Below, in pieces: positions 15,826 through 22,254 of a stretch of 25,303 bases of DNA (positions within the stretch are counted from its first letter, which is position 1; each line of letters begins with the position of its first letter). The translations under genes were made by a program, and so were the position numbers. Under the pieces are notes generated by a model. That model did no database searches. It saw only the letters and a program-made list of their open reading frames with translations, and was not told where the DNA came from. Origin of the DNA: JBOGED01 sp050743625 (GTDB lineage Bacteria > Actinomycetota > Nitriliruptoria > Euzebyales > Egibacteraceae); NCBI GenBank assembly GCA_050743625.1, contig JBOGED010000440.1, positions 1 to 25,303 on the forward strand. Direction: 5' to 3'.

Positions 15826-16688
15826 TATCTCAGCTCCCGCAGAAGCGCGCGAGCGTAGCCTGTGCACACCGAGATCACCGTGTCGGCCGGTTGGAGCCCG
15901 CGAAGTGCGGCCACAGCCATCACCGTGCCTTGGCTTCGCGGTGTGGTGAAGAGCGTCTGGCAATGCTCGAGCGCAGCCCGGGTCACGTGGGCAGATCGCA
16001 CGTCATCGAGAAGCTGGTGAACGATGGCGGCCATCGCTCCGGGTGAAGCGGCGGTGAACAGGCGATAGATGTCACCAGCGTCCTTATCGACAAGACGGTC
16101 CGTGTTCCCGAGACGGTCGCTGATCTTATGGATTTTGGCGACGAGGAGCGCACCGACACCAGCGACATTGATGACAAAGTGGCGACCATCCCCGGCCTCC
16201 AGAGCGGCGATCTCAAGGGGGTCATGGTCGACCAGCGAACCCTCCAGGCCAGCGCTCTTACGGGCGACACGCTTCCCGTGACTGCGAGGGAGTCGCGCGT
16301 CCCGACGACCTCCCGGAGCCGCAACTCGTTCAGGCACGATCAAGTCGACGGGGACGACGATCTCGTCAATTTCGCCTGGACGACAGAAGCGCGACTCCCA
16401 GACGCCTGGTTCAGGCGTGCCCGTGTCCTCGGCGCGGAGCTTGAAGCCGGCCCGCCGCATCGCCGTGTCGATAGGTGGCTCGGGAGCGAGGCGATGAGGA
16501 TCGACTACCAGGTCGGCGTCGGTTGTGAACGGCTGATAAGCCGGTAGCCGACCCTCTGTGCGGAAGTACACGGCCTGGGCGCCGACGAGGACGAGTGCGT
16601 CGAGGTGATCGGCGAGACCCTCGAGTGCGTCGAGCAGCACACGGCGCGCCTCGATGTATTCGATCCGGTGCGGCACTCCAGCGCTCAC
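15825..16688 (-). CDS. AbiEii-like nucleotidyltransferase (candidate toxin)
   Basis: 287 residues from the GTG at 16688, whose GTGA overlaps the stop of the upstream gene; the frame stays open to 16736 but that would overlap by 52 nt. Nucleotidyltransferase fold of the AbiEii/AbiGii (DUF1814) type: LVLVGAQAVYF (residues 33-42), TTDADLVVDP with D57 and D59, VPVDLIVPE with D115, and the C-terminal LLVAKIHKISDR ... KDAGDIYRL (K185, K202, D203, D206). Characterised AbiEii/MenT-type toxins transfer nucleotides to RNA acceptors; this one is untested. Translationally coupled behind an AbiEi-like gene, the usual order of a type IV toxin-antitoxin or phage-exclusion module. Some GAQAVY/TTDAD family members are known only as hypothetical proteins, so the toxin role is inferred from the pair. 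Confidence 0.8.
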   Translation of the reverse strand: MSAGVPHRIEYIEARRVLLDALEGLADHLDALVLVGAQAVYFRTEGRLPAYQPFTTDADLVVDPHRLAPEPPIDTAMRRAGFKLRAEDTGTPEPGVWESRFCRPGEIDEIVVPVDLIVPERVAAPGGRRDARLPRSHGKRVARKSAGLEGSLVDHDPLEIAALEAGDGRHFVINVAGVGALLVAKIHKISDRLGNTDRLVDKDAGDIYRLFTAASPGAMAAIVHQLLDDVRSAHVTRAALEHCQTLFTTPRSQGTVMAVAALRGLQPADTVISVCTGYARALLRELR

Positions 16689-17803
16689 TGGCTCAGGACC
16701 GGGTTGCGTTCGGCTTCGAGCGTGGTGGCCCGCCATCGGCGCTCGTGTTCCGACATCCAGCCGAGCAACGCCTCCCCCTCCGCCGGCATGCGCCCGCTGC
16801 CGGTGAGGCAGTCGAGGGCCAGCTGGGCGACAGACGCGAAGCGGAGATTGTTCTTAGCCCATGTGCGGGAAAACGCAATCGCGTCGTAGGGCCTCACGAG
16901 AACCACGTTTGCTCCCGCGTCGGCAGGGAGAATGCCAGCTCCCGTTTCGACCGCATCGGGGGTGTCGGTATACACGATTGCGAGCGTTGGGGCAGCAACT
17001 GGCGCAAGCGTGGATGATCCGAACGAGCCGGTGATGGCCCAGCGAGCAGGTGGGTTTGCCCCGAGATCGGCGAGGAATCGCTCCGCGCCGGCAGCGGCGA
17101 CGTATGTCGTAGTCCTGTTCGCGTCAAAGAGCGTGTAGGTGGTCGCGATGTGGCGAACGAGCGCTTGCCAGTCGACATTGACGACCGGTCCCCGAGGGCG
17201 GCGGCTGATCAGCAAGTCCTCCTCGAGGACTCGCAAGATCCGAGATATATAACCGGGGTCCACGTTCGTCGCAGCGGCGAGTTCGCGGACACCGTAGGGG
17301 GGCTGAACCTCTACCAACGTGCGCATGAGCGCCCATGCTCGTGGCCCCTTCAGGCTGGGGACAAGAGCCGGTTTTGGATCGGGATCTCGACTGGCGCCCT
17401 GCATCCTGATGGCGAGTCCAGGCCGGTCGAGGGTGAGTTCAATGTTGCCGGTGAGATCGATGAAGCCGATGCCTTTGCCACGGAGAACCTCCTGTGCCCG
17501 GGGGCTGATCCAGGAAGCCACGAGGACACCGGTGTCCCCTTGGCGAGCGAGGTGAATCCGTAGCTGGTCGGCGACTACCTCAGCGCCGCGCGGACTCATC
17601 TGCCGCTTCGCTTCGAATACGAGCTGCCTGGTGGCGCCACCATCTGGTGCCATCACACGAATGATGGCGTCCGGCGGCTCGGTTACACCCGGAGGGCGCT
17701 TGCGGCGCTCGAACGCAACCCGCCACCCGGGGGGCAGCACTGAACGCAGCGCGTCGAGAGCAGCATCGAGGACCGCTGAGTCCGCTTCCGGTCTCAATGC
17801 CAC
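16685..17803 (-). CDS. AbiEi-like regulator with N-terminal PD-(D/E)XK-like domain
   Basis: 372 residues, GTG start at 17803. Residues 1-130 hold PPDAIIRV (P44 D45) followed by LVFEAKR (E64, K66), the pattern of a PD-(D/E)XK nuclease core, then VLVASWISPRAQEVLRGKGI and GFIDLTGNIELTL. Residues 155-215 form a winged helix (YGVRELAAATNVDPGYISRI ... LEEDLLISRR), and the rest is an alpha/beta domain (ITGSFGSS, VLVRPYDAIAF) as in longer AbiEi-like antitoxins. In known AbiE systems the AbiEi antitoxin represses its own operon through inverted repeats; one lies directly at this start (17805-17857). Upstream partner of the nucleotidyltransferase, 4-nt overlap. Whether the nuclease-like domain is active cannot be judged: only part of the motif is visible. 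Confidence 0.78.
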   Translation of the reverse strand: MALRPEADSAVLDAALDALRSVLPPGWRVAFERRKRPPGVTEPPDAIIRVMAPDGGATRQLVFEAKRQMSPRGAEVVADQLRIHLARQGDTGVLVASWISPRAQEVLRGKGIGFIDLTGNIELTLDRPGLAIRMQGASRDPDPKPALVPSLKGPRAWALMRTLVEVQPPYGVRELAAATNVDPGYISRILRVLEEDLLISRRPRGPVVNVDWQALVRHIATTYTLFDANRTTTYVAAAGAERFLADLGANPPARWAITGSFGSSTLAPVAAPTLAIVYTDTPDAVETGAGILPADAGANVVLVRPYDAIAFSRTWAKNNLRFASVAQLALDCLTGSGRMPAEGEALLGWMSEHERRWRATTLEAERNPVLSQ

Positions 17804-17804
17804 T

Positions 17805-17857
17805 GTTGCTCAACCAAGCTTGTTGTTTGTCACGGACAACACCTTGTTTGAAGCAAC
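17805..17857 (-). promoter_or_regulatory. Operator-like inverted repeat at the AbiE-like operon start
   Basis: GTTGCTCAACCAAGCTTGTT (17805-17824) and its reverse-complement counterpart ending TTTGAAGCAAC (17847-17857) form an imperfect ~25-bp-arm palindrome centred on TTGTCACGGACAA. It directly abuts the GTG start of the AbiEi-like gene, and the DNA is AT-richer than its surroundings. Autoregulation by the first gene's winged helix is the natural reading. Confidence 0.5.
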
Positions 17858-17983
17858 AGGGTTGGCTGGATCATACTGTTGCCTGCGCTGAGTACCAAGT
17901 GCCCCCATACAGATCCTCGCCACATCGTGTACGGCAAGCCGCTGGATACAGCGACCACGGCCGGTGGGAGATACGAGCACTGG

Positions 17984-18094
17984 GGTTCCACGGCCGGCCT
18001 ATCCGTGGCACGGTCGACCTCGGCTGGTGCAAACCCGACGGCACCGAGATGAGCGACGAGGACTGGGACACCGGGCACATCAAAAGTCCGTCGC
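17984..18094 (+). pseudogene. 110-bp fragment of a second glgX/treX gene
   Basis: Matches 12996-13104 of the MalQ-TreX gene closely and in frame: FHGRPIRGTVDLGWCKPDGT, EMSDEDWDTGHI. Most differences are third-codon changes (CGA/CGG, CCC/CCT, CGC/CGT), with one Ala-to-Thr change, so it evolved under protein-level selection before being stranded here and is not a fresh copy. Flanks 17858-17983 and 18095-18239 show no gene. Confidence 0.85.
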
Positions 18095-18239
18095 GGACTC
18101 GGGCCGGCGGTCGGGGCCTGAAGTCTTCGCTGCAACTTCCCTCGGATACGGAGGAAACTGCAGTCGACCCACCGTGGCAGTCCAAGAGCACGCTGCGGTG
18201 GGCAACTTTAGAAGAGCCACACGGTGCGGATTTTGGCCG

Positions 18240-18283
18240 TGACGGGGGCGTGACGGGGGGCTGACGGGCCCGGGACGTTGGGA
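18240..18283 (+). promoter_or_regulatory. 11-bp direct repeats ahead of the eCIS operon
   Basis: TGACGGG begins at 18240, 18251 and 18262, exactly 11 bp apart, with a weaker GGACGTTGGGA unit at 18273. Direct repeats of 11 bp are the binding pattern of OmpR/SARP-type regulators in actinobacteria. The run is G-rich, so chance is possible. I could not find a convincing -10 box next to it. Confidence 0.35.
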
Positions 18284-18309
18284 TGATGGGGCGGGAGGAA
18301 CTTGGTGGG

Positions 18310-18924
18310 GTGGCAGGGTTCCGGAGCATCGCGGCGGTCGGTAAGAGCATCGAGATGGTGCTCAATGCCGCGTACGCGGCCGAGGAGCCGATCGACACCG
18401 GCCCCACCCGGGCCAAGCTCATCCAGACCGAGGATCTTGACGCGGTTACCACCACCCTCATGCGGCCGGCGCTGTCGATCTTTCTGTACCGGGTCGACTT
18501 CAACAAGGCGATGCGAGCGAGTTGGTCGGCGACCGGCAACACCGATGGGCGGGCACACCTGCCGCTCGACCTGCACTACCTGCTTACCGCGTGGGCGGAC
18601 AACGCTGAGCATGAGCACCGCGTCATCGGGCGCAGCATGCAGGCGCTTGAGCAGCTCGGAGCGCTGAGCGGTCCGTTGCTGTACCCGGACGGCGAGTGGC
18701 TTCCCGGTGAGAGCGTGCAGCTGTACCTCGAGGACATGGCCACCGACGACCTCATGCGCACGTTCGACAGCCTTATGGCCGGCTTCCGGCTGAGCATCCC
18801 CTACATCGCCCGCGTGGTCGTCGTGAGCTCAGATGAGACAGTACCCGTGCCCCACGTGAGTACGCTGATCAGCGGCCTGCGACCGAGTGTGGCCGCCAGC
18901 GGCGCCGCCAGGGGAACGCGGTGA
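18310..18924 (+). CDS. eCIS Pvc16-like (DUF4255) protein
   Basis: 204 residues. Matches the Pvc16 N-terminal domain family: start GFRSIAAVGKSIEMVL, central PALSIFLYRVDFN, the hallmark LPLDLHYLLTAWADNAEHEHRVIGRSM, then LYLEDMATDDLMRTFDSL and PYIARVVVV. In characterised contractile injection systems the Pvc16/Afp16 protein caps the tube and sheath at the end distal to the baseplate and sets particle length. GTG 18310 is preferred because GGGAGG lies 11 nt upstream and the family N-terminus starts right there; ATG codons at 18283/18286 in the same frame are the alternative. It is the first gene of the eCIS operon, and its stop overlaps the next start by 4 nt (GTGA). Confidence 0.88.
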   Translation: MAGFRSIAAVGKSIEMVLNAAYAAEEPIDTGPTRAKLIQTEDLDAVTTTLMRPALSIFLYRVDFNKAMRASWSATGNTDGRAHLPLDLHYLLTAWADNAEHEHRVIGRSMQALEQLGALSGPLLYPDGEWLPGESVQLYLEDMATDDLMRTFDSLMAGFRLSIPYIARVVVVSSDETVPVPHVSTLISGLRPSVAASGAARGTR

Positions 18925-19853
18925 ACGAGCTGCTGGCCCCGGTGTGGACCGAGCGGGTCACCCGTCTACATCTCGGCGTCGAGCCGGTCGACGCGCTCGG
19001 CCGCCCCGGACCGCTCGGCGGGCTCGGGCTGCACGTCGAGCACGTCCCGCGGCCGGCCCCACTGCCCACGGGGATCCCCGCTCCCGTGCCCTTCGGCGAC
19101 ATCGGCGACAATGCCGGGCTTCCCGGCGTGGCGGGCAGCCCGTCGGGCCGCTTCGCGTTGACGTTCGGTCGGGCGGCGCTTGACGCGCTCGAAGCGATCG
19201 TGGTCCGCGTCGTCGACCCGCGCCGGAGGTACGTGCCACGCCGGCTGTCGATCCCCGTGCCCGACCTCGCCACCGTGCTCGCCGCAGAGGCGGCACACGA
19301 CCAGGATCCAGCCGCCGCGCTCACCCCGCGGACCTGCCGTCCCACCCTGTTCCCGGGGGCGGCCTACGGTGTGGCGGCGGGTGCCACCGCCGTGCGTGGC
19401 CGCGTGATCTGGGGGGCGGGCGGCCCGCCCGTCCAGTGGGCACGCGTGGCCGCTCTCACGGAGCCCATCGAGATCCGGGCGGAGGACGGGACCGTGACGA
19501 CGGTACAGCCCGTCCTCGGCCGCGCCCACGGTGACCATCGCGGTGAGTTCCTGCTCGTGCTCGGCCCGCTGCCGACCGAACTCGCCCTCGGGACGTCGCA
19601 GACGGCCGACGTCGTGGTCCGTGTCACCGCCCGCCCCGAGCCCGCGCCCGGCGCCCCGGTCGACTCACCCACCGGCTCCCGCGCGGACCCGCTGTGGCAC
19701 CTGCCCGTCGAGCGCGTGGCGAGCTTAGACCCTGCCGACCAGGTCGCCGCCGGAACCGTCGAGCCCGCCGGCTTCACCGCGTCGACGGTCCGAACGCTCA
19801 CCTGCCGCCGCGGCTTCCCGCCCCGCGCCTCGTTCACCTTCGTCCTGCCCTGA
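18921..19853 (+). CDS. Uncharacterised eCIS-operon protein
   Basis: 310 residues, GTG start coupled (GTGA) to the Pvc16-like gene. No signal peptide, membrane segment or catalytic motif is visible. Proline- and valine-rich, probably mostly beta: RYVPRRLSIPVPDL, CRPTLFPGAAYG, a repeat-like strand set TAVRGRVIWGAGGPPVQWAR and HGDHRGEFLLVLGPLP, then a proline-rich stretch (residues 235-260) and a basic tail. The RGRV...VQWARV...GEFLL pattern resembles a carboxypeptidase-regulatory (Ig-like) fold, but I cannot confirm it. Its place between cap and sheath suggests a structural or assembly part of the particle. The 30-bp gap after it contains the sheath ribosome binding site. Confidence 0.8.
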   Translation: MNELLAPVWTERVTRLHLGVEPVDALGRPGPLGGLGLHVEHVPRPAPLPTGIPAPVPFGDIGDNAGLPGVAGSPSGRFALTFGRAALDALEAIVVRVVDPRRRYVPRRLSIPVPDLATVLAAEAAHDQDPAAALTPRTCRPTLFPGAAYGVAAGATAVRGRVIWGAGGPPVQWARVAALTEPIEIRAEDGTVTTVQPVLGRAHGDHRGEFLLVLGPLPTELALGTSQTADVVVRVTARPEPAPGAPVDSPTGSRADPLWHLPVERVASLDPADQVAAGTVEPAGFTASTVRTLTCRRGFPPRASFTFVLP

Positions 19854-19883
19854 GCAGCCGAAACCGTACCCGAGAGGAGGTCC

Positions 19884-21728
19884 ATGCCCGAGTACCTCGC
19901 TCCAGGCGTGTTCGTCGAAGAGGTCAGCTTCCGTTCGAGGTCGATCGAAGGCGTTCCCACCTCCACGACCGGGTTCGCCGGTTTGGCCCACTACGGGCCC
20001 GTGCAGTATCCCAGCGGCCCGTCCGCCACCGAGCCACGGCTCGTCACCAGCTACGTCGAGTTCGAGCGCGTCTATGGCAAGCTGGATTCGCTCGTGGTCG
20101 GTGGTGAGGAGCGGATTCCCTACCTCGCTCATGCCGCCCGGGCGTTCTTCATGAACGGAGGGCGGCGGCTGTACGTGTCGCGTCTCTACGCGCCAGCCGA
20201 TGGGACGGGCGTCGCGAGCGCGCAGGTGGCGGTCCCGTCGCCGACGCCGTCCACCGCGTCGTGGCGGGCACGCTGGCCCGGCGCGATGGGCAACGTGGCC
20301 GTGACGGTCGAGGCGGTCCGCGGCGGCGACGTGGGGATCCACAACGGAGTCGCCGCGTACGCGAACGTGGTGAGGGACGGCGCTGTCCTCGAGGTCGTTC
20401 CACAGTCTGGCACGCTGCCTAGCCGTGACACGCTGATCAACCCCGGCGACCTGCGCATCCTGCGGGTCGACGTGAACGGGGCGCAGACGTTCCTCACGGC
20501 CGACGGCGCCAACACGACGCCACCCGTGGTCTCCGACCGCCTGCTGCCCGTCGAGGTCACCGTCACCGTCGAGGTCGATGCCGAGCGCAGGGACACCTCG
20601 GAGCGACTCGGCCTCGAGCTGAACGCCCGCCGCTATGTCGGGACGGTCCTCGCGAAGAACGACCCCGAGGACGAGGACTCCCTCGTCTGGTTCGACTACG
20701 ACTTCGGGGTCACGAGCGCGAACCCGATCTCGCTGCTGGCCGGCCTGGTCGGCACGACGGGGGCTCCCATAAGGACCGTGCGTCTCGAGGGCGGCAGCGA
20801 CGGCGAGTTCCCCGCTGAGGCGGCGTTCGCAGGCGACGAGGCCGACCCGGACGACGTCACCCGAAAGGCCACGGGCCTCGCGGCGCTCGCCGAGGTTGAC
20901 GACATCGCCATTGTCGCGCTGCCCGACGCCGGCTCCATCGAGGATGACGACGTCCGGTTCGTGGTGACGCAGCACCTCGTCAGCCACGCCGAGCGCGGCC
21001 GCTACCGCATCGCCGTGGTCGACGGTCCCGCGAGCGCCTCGATGAACGAGATCCGCGCCTTCCGTGGAAACTTCGACTCGAAGTACGCGGCGCTGTACCA
21101 CCCCTGGATCGAGGTGCTTGATCCCAACCTGCCGCTGGCCGCTGGCGCGCCGGCGGCGAAGATCACCCTGCCGCCGTCCGGGTTCGTCACCGGTATCTAC
21201 GCCCGCAACGACATCACGCGGGGCGTGTACAAGGCTCCGGCCAACGAGGTCGTGTACGGCCTCACCCGGTTCGAGGCCAACATCAACCAGGCCCGCCAGG
21301 AGGTGCTCAACCCCGAGAGCATCAACGCGCTCCGATTCTTCGAGGGCCGTGGCAACCGTGTGTGGGGCGCGCGCACGCTCAGCTCCGACCCCGAGTGGCG
21401 GTACGTCAACGTCCGCCGCCTGTTCATCTTCCTGGAGCACTCGATCGACATCGCGACCCAGTGGGCGGTGTTCGAGCCGAACAACGAGTCGTTGTGGCGC
21501 AACATCGCCCGCACGGTCAAGGACTTCCTCGAGGTCCAGTGGCGCAATGGCGCGCTGCTCGGCAGCACCCCCGACCAGGCCTACTTCGTGCGCTGCGACC
21601 GCTCGACGATGACCCAGAACGACCTCGACAACGGCCGGCTGATCTGTCTCATCGGCGTGGCCCCGACCAAGCCGGCCGAGTTCGTGATCTTCCGCATCGG
21701 CCAGTGGACCGCGGACGCCCGCGGCTGA
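19884..21728 (+). CDS. eCIS contractile sheath protein 1
   Basis: 614 residues; ATG after GAGAGGAGG. N-terminal APGVFVEEVSFRSRSIEGVP and TTGFAGLAHYGP are the phage-tail-sheath start, followed by ARAFFMNGGRRLYVSRLYAP. The middle (about 120-370) is the surface-exposed, variable part. The C-terminal sheath domain (about 380-614) is strongly conserved: FDSKYAALYHPWIEVLDP, PPSGFVTGIYARNDITRGVY, KAPANEVVYGL, WGARTLSSDPEWRYVNVRRL, EPNNESLWRNI and GVAPTKPAEFVIFRIGQ. It would form the contractile outer sheath around the inner tube. Typical length for eCIS major sheaths is somewhat shorter, so the insert is large. Confidence 0.95.
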   Translation: MPEYLAPGVFVEEVSFRSRSIEGVPTSTTGFAGLAHYGPVQYPSGPSATEPRLVTSYVEFERVYGKLDSLVVGGEERIPYLAHAARAFFMNGGRRLYVSRLYAPADGTGVASAQVAVPSPTPSTASWRARWPGAMGNVAVTVEAVRGGDVGIHNGVAAYANVVRDGAVLEVVPQSGTLPSRDTLINPGDLRILRVDVNGAQTFLTADGANTTPPVVSDRLLPVEVTVTVEVDAERRDTSERLGLELNARRYVGTVLAKNDPEDEDSLVWFDYDFGVTSANPISLLAGLVGTTGAPIRTVRLEGGSDGEFPAEAAFAGDEADPDDVTRKATGLAALAEVDDIAIVALPDAGSIEDDDVRFVVTQHLVSHAERGRYRIAVVDGPASASMNEIRAFRGNFDSKYAALYHPWIEVLDPNLPLAAGAPAAKITLPPSGFVTGIYARNDITRGVYKAPANEVVYGLTRFEANINQARQEVLNPESINALRFFEGRGNRVWGARTLSSDPEWRYVNVRRLFIFLEHSIDIATQWAVFEPNNESLWRNIARTVKDFLEVQWRNGALLGSTPDQAYFVRCDRSTMTQNDLDNGRLICLIGVAPTKPAEFVIFRIGQWTADARG

Positions 21729-21745
21729 GGTGAAGGAGGGCATTC

Positions 21746-22198
21746 GTGGCGACCAAGCGTGACAACCCGTACGGCGCGTTCAACTTCAAGGTCGAGTTCG
21801 GCGACGTCCCCGGCGGCGGGCCGATCGAGGCCGGGTTCTCGGACGTGTCGGGGCTCGGCAACGAGGTCAACTTCTCCGAGTACCGGGCGGGCACAGACAA
21901 GACCAACACGATGCGGAAGGTGCCGAACACCTTCAAGCTCGACGAGGTCACGCTCAAGCGCGGGTTGGTGGGCTCGACCGAGATCTTCGAATGGATCAAG
22001 GCGGTGCGCGACGGGGCCTACCAGCCCCGCACCGTCACCATCGTGATGCTCGACGAGGCCCGCACCGAGGTGCTGAGCCTCGTGCTGAAGAACGCCCAGC
22101 CGAAGAAGTGGGTCGGCCCGACGCTGGCGGCGAAAGGCGGCGGCGAGGTGGCGATGGAGGAGCTGCACCTCGTCCACGAGGGCATCGAGTACGAGTGA
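21746..22198 (+). CDS. eCIS inner tube protein 1
   Basis: 150 residues, GTG start with AAGGAGGG upstream, 17 nt after the sheath stop. T4 gp19-like tail-tube fold: NPYGAFNFKVEF, GFSDVSGLGNEVNFSEYRAG, FKLDEVTLKRGLVGSTEIFE, and the end EVAMEELHLVHEGIEYE. It would polymerise as hexameric rings of the rigid inner tube. The stop is TGATG, overlapping the start of an 18-codon mini-ORF. Confidence 0.95.
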   Translation: MATKRDNPYGAFNFKVEFGDVPGGGPIEAGFSDVSGLGNEVNFSEYRAGTDKTNTMRKVPNTFKLDEVTLKRGLVGSTEIFEWIKAVRDGAYQPRTVTIVMLDEARTEVLSLVLKNAQPKKWVGPTLAAKGGGEVAMEELHLVHEGIEYE

Positions 22199-22254
22199 TG
22201 CCGCATCTCTTCGTGCAGGGAGCGCGACGGCGACGCACCCGAGGTCGTCGATGA
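22198..22254 (+). CDS. 18-codon mini-ORF between tube 1 and sheath 2
   Basis: ATG overlaps the tube-1 stop (TGATG) and its TGA overlaps the sheath-2 start (ATGA), so it exactly bridges two genes that otherwise lie 52 nt apart. The peptide MPHLFVQGARRRRTRGRR is strongly basic. It may only pass ribosomes on to sheath 2, which has no clear Shine-Dalgarno of its own, or may be chance. Confidence 0.35.
   Translation: MPHLFVQGARRRRTRGRR

Noticed and set aside
19725..21743. A 672-codon minus-strand frame opposite sheath 1
   Set aside because: Gly/Arg/Val/His-rich antisense shadow without motifs; the sheath frame is unequivocal.
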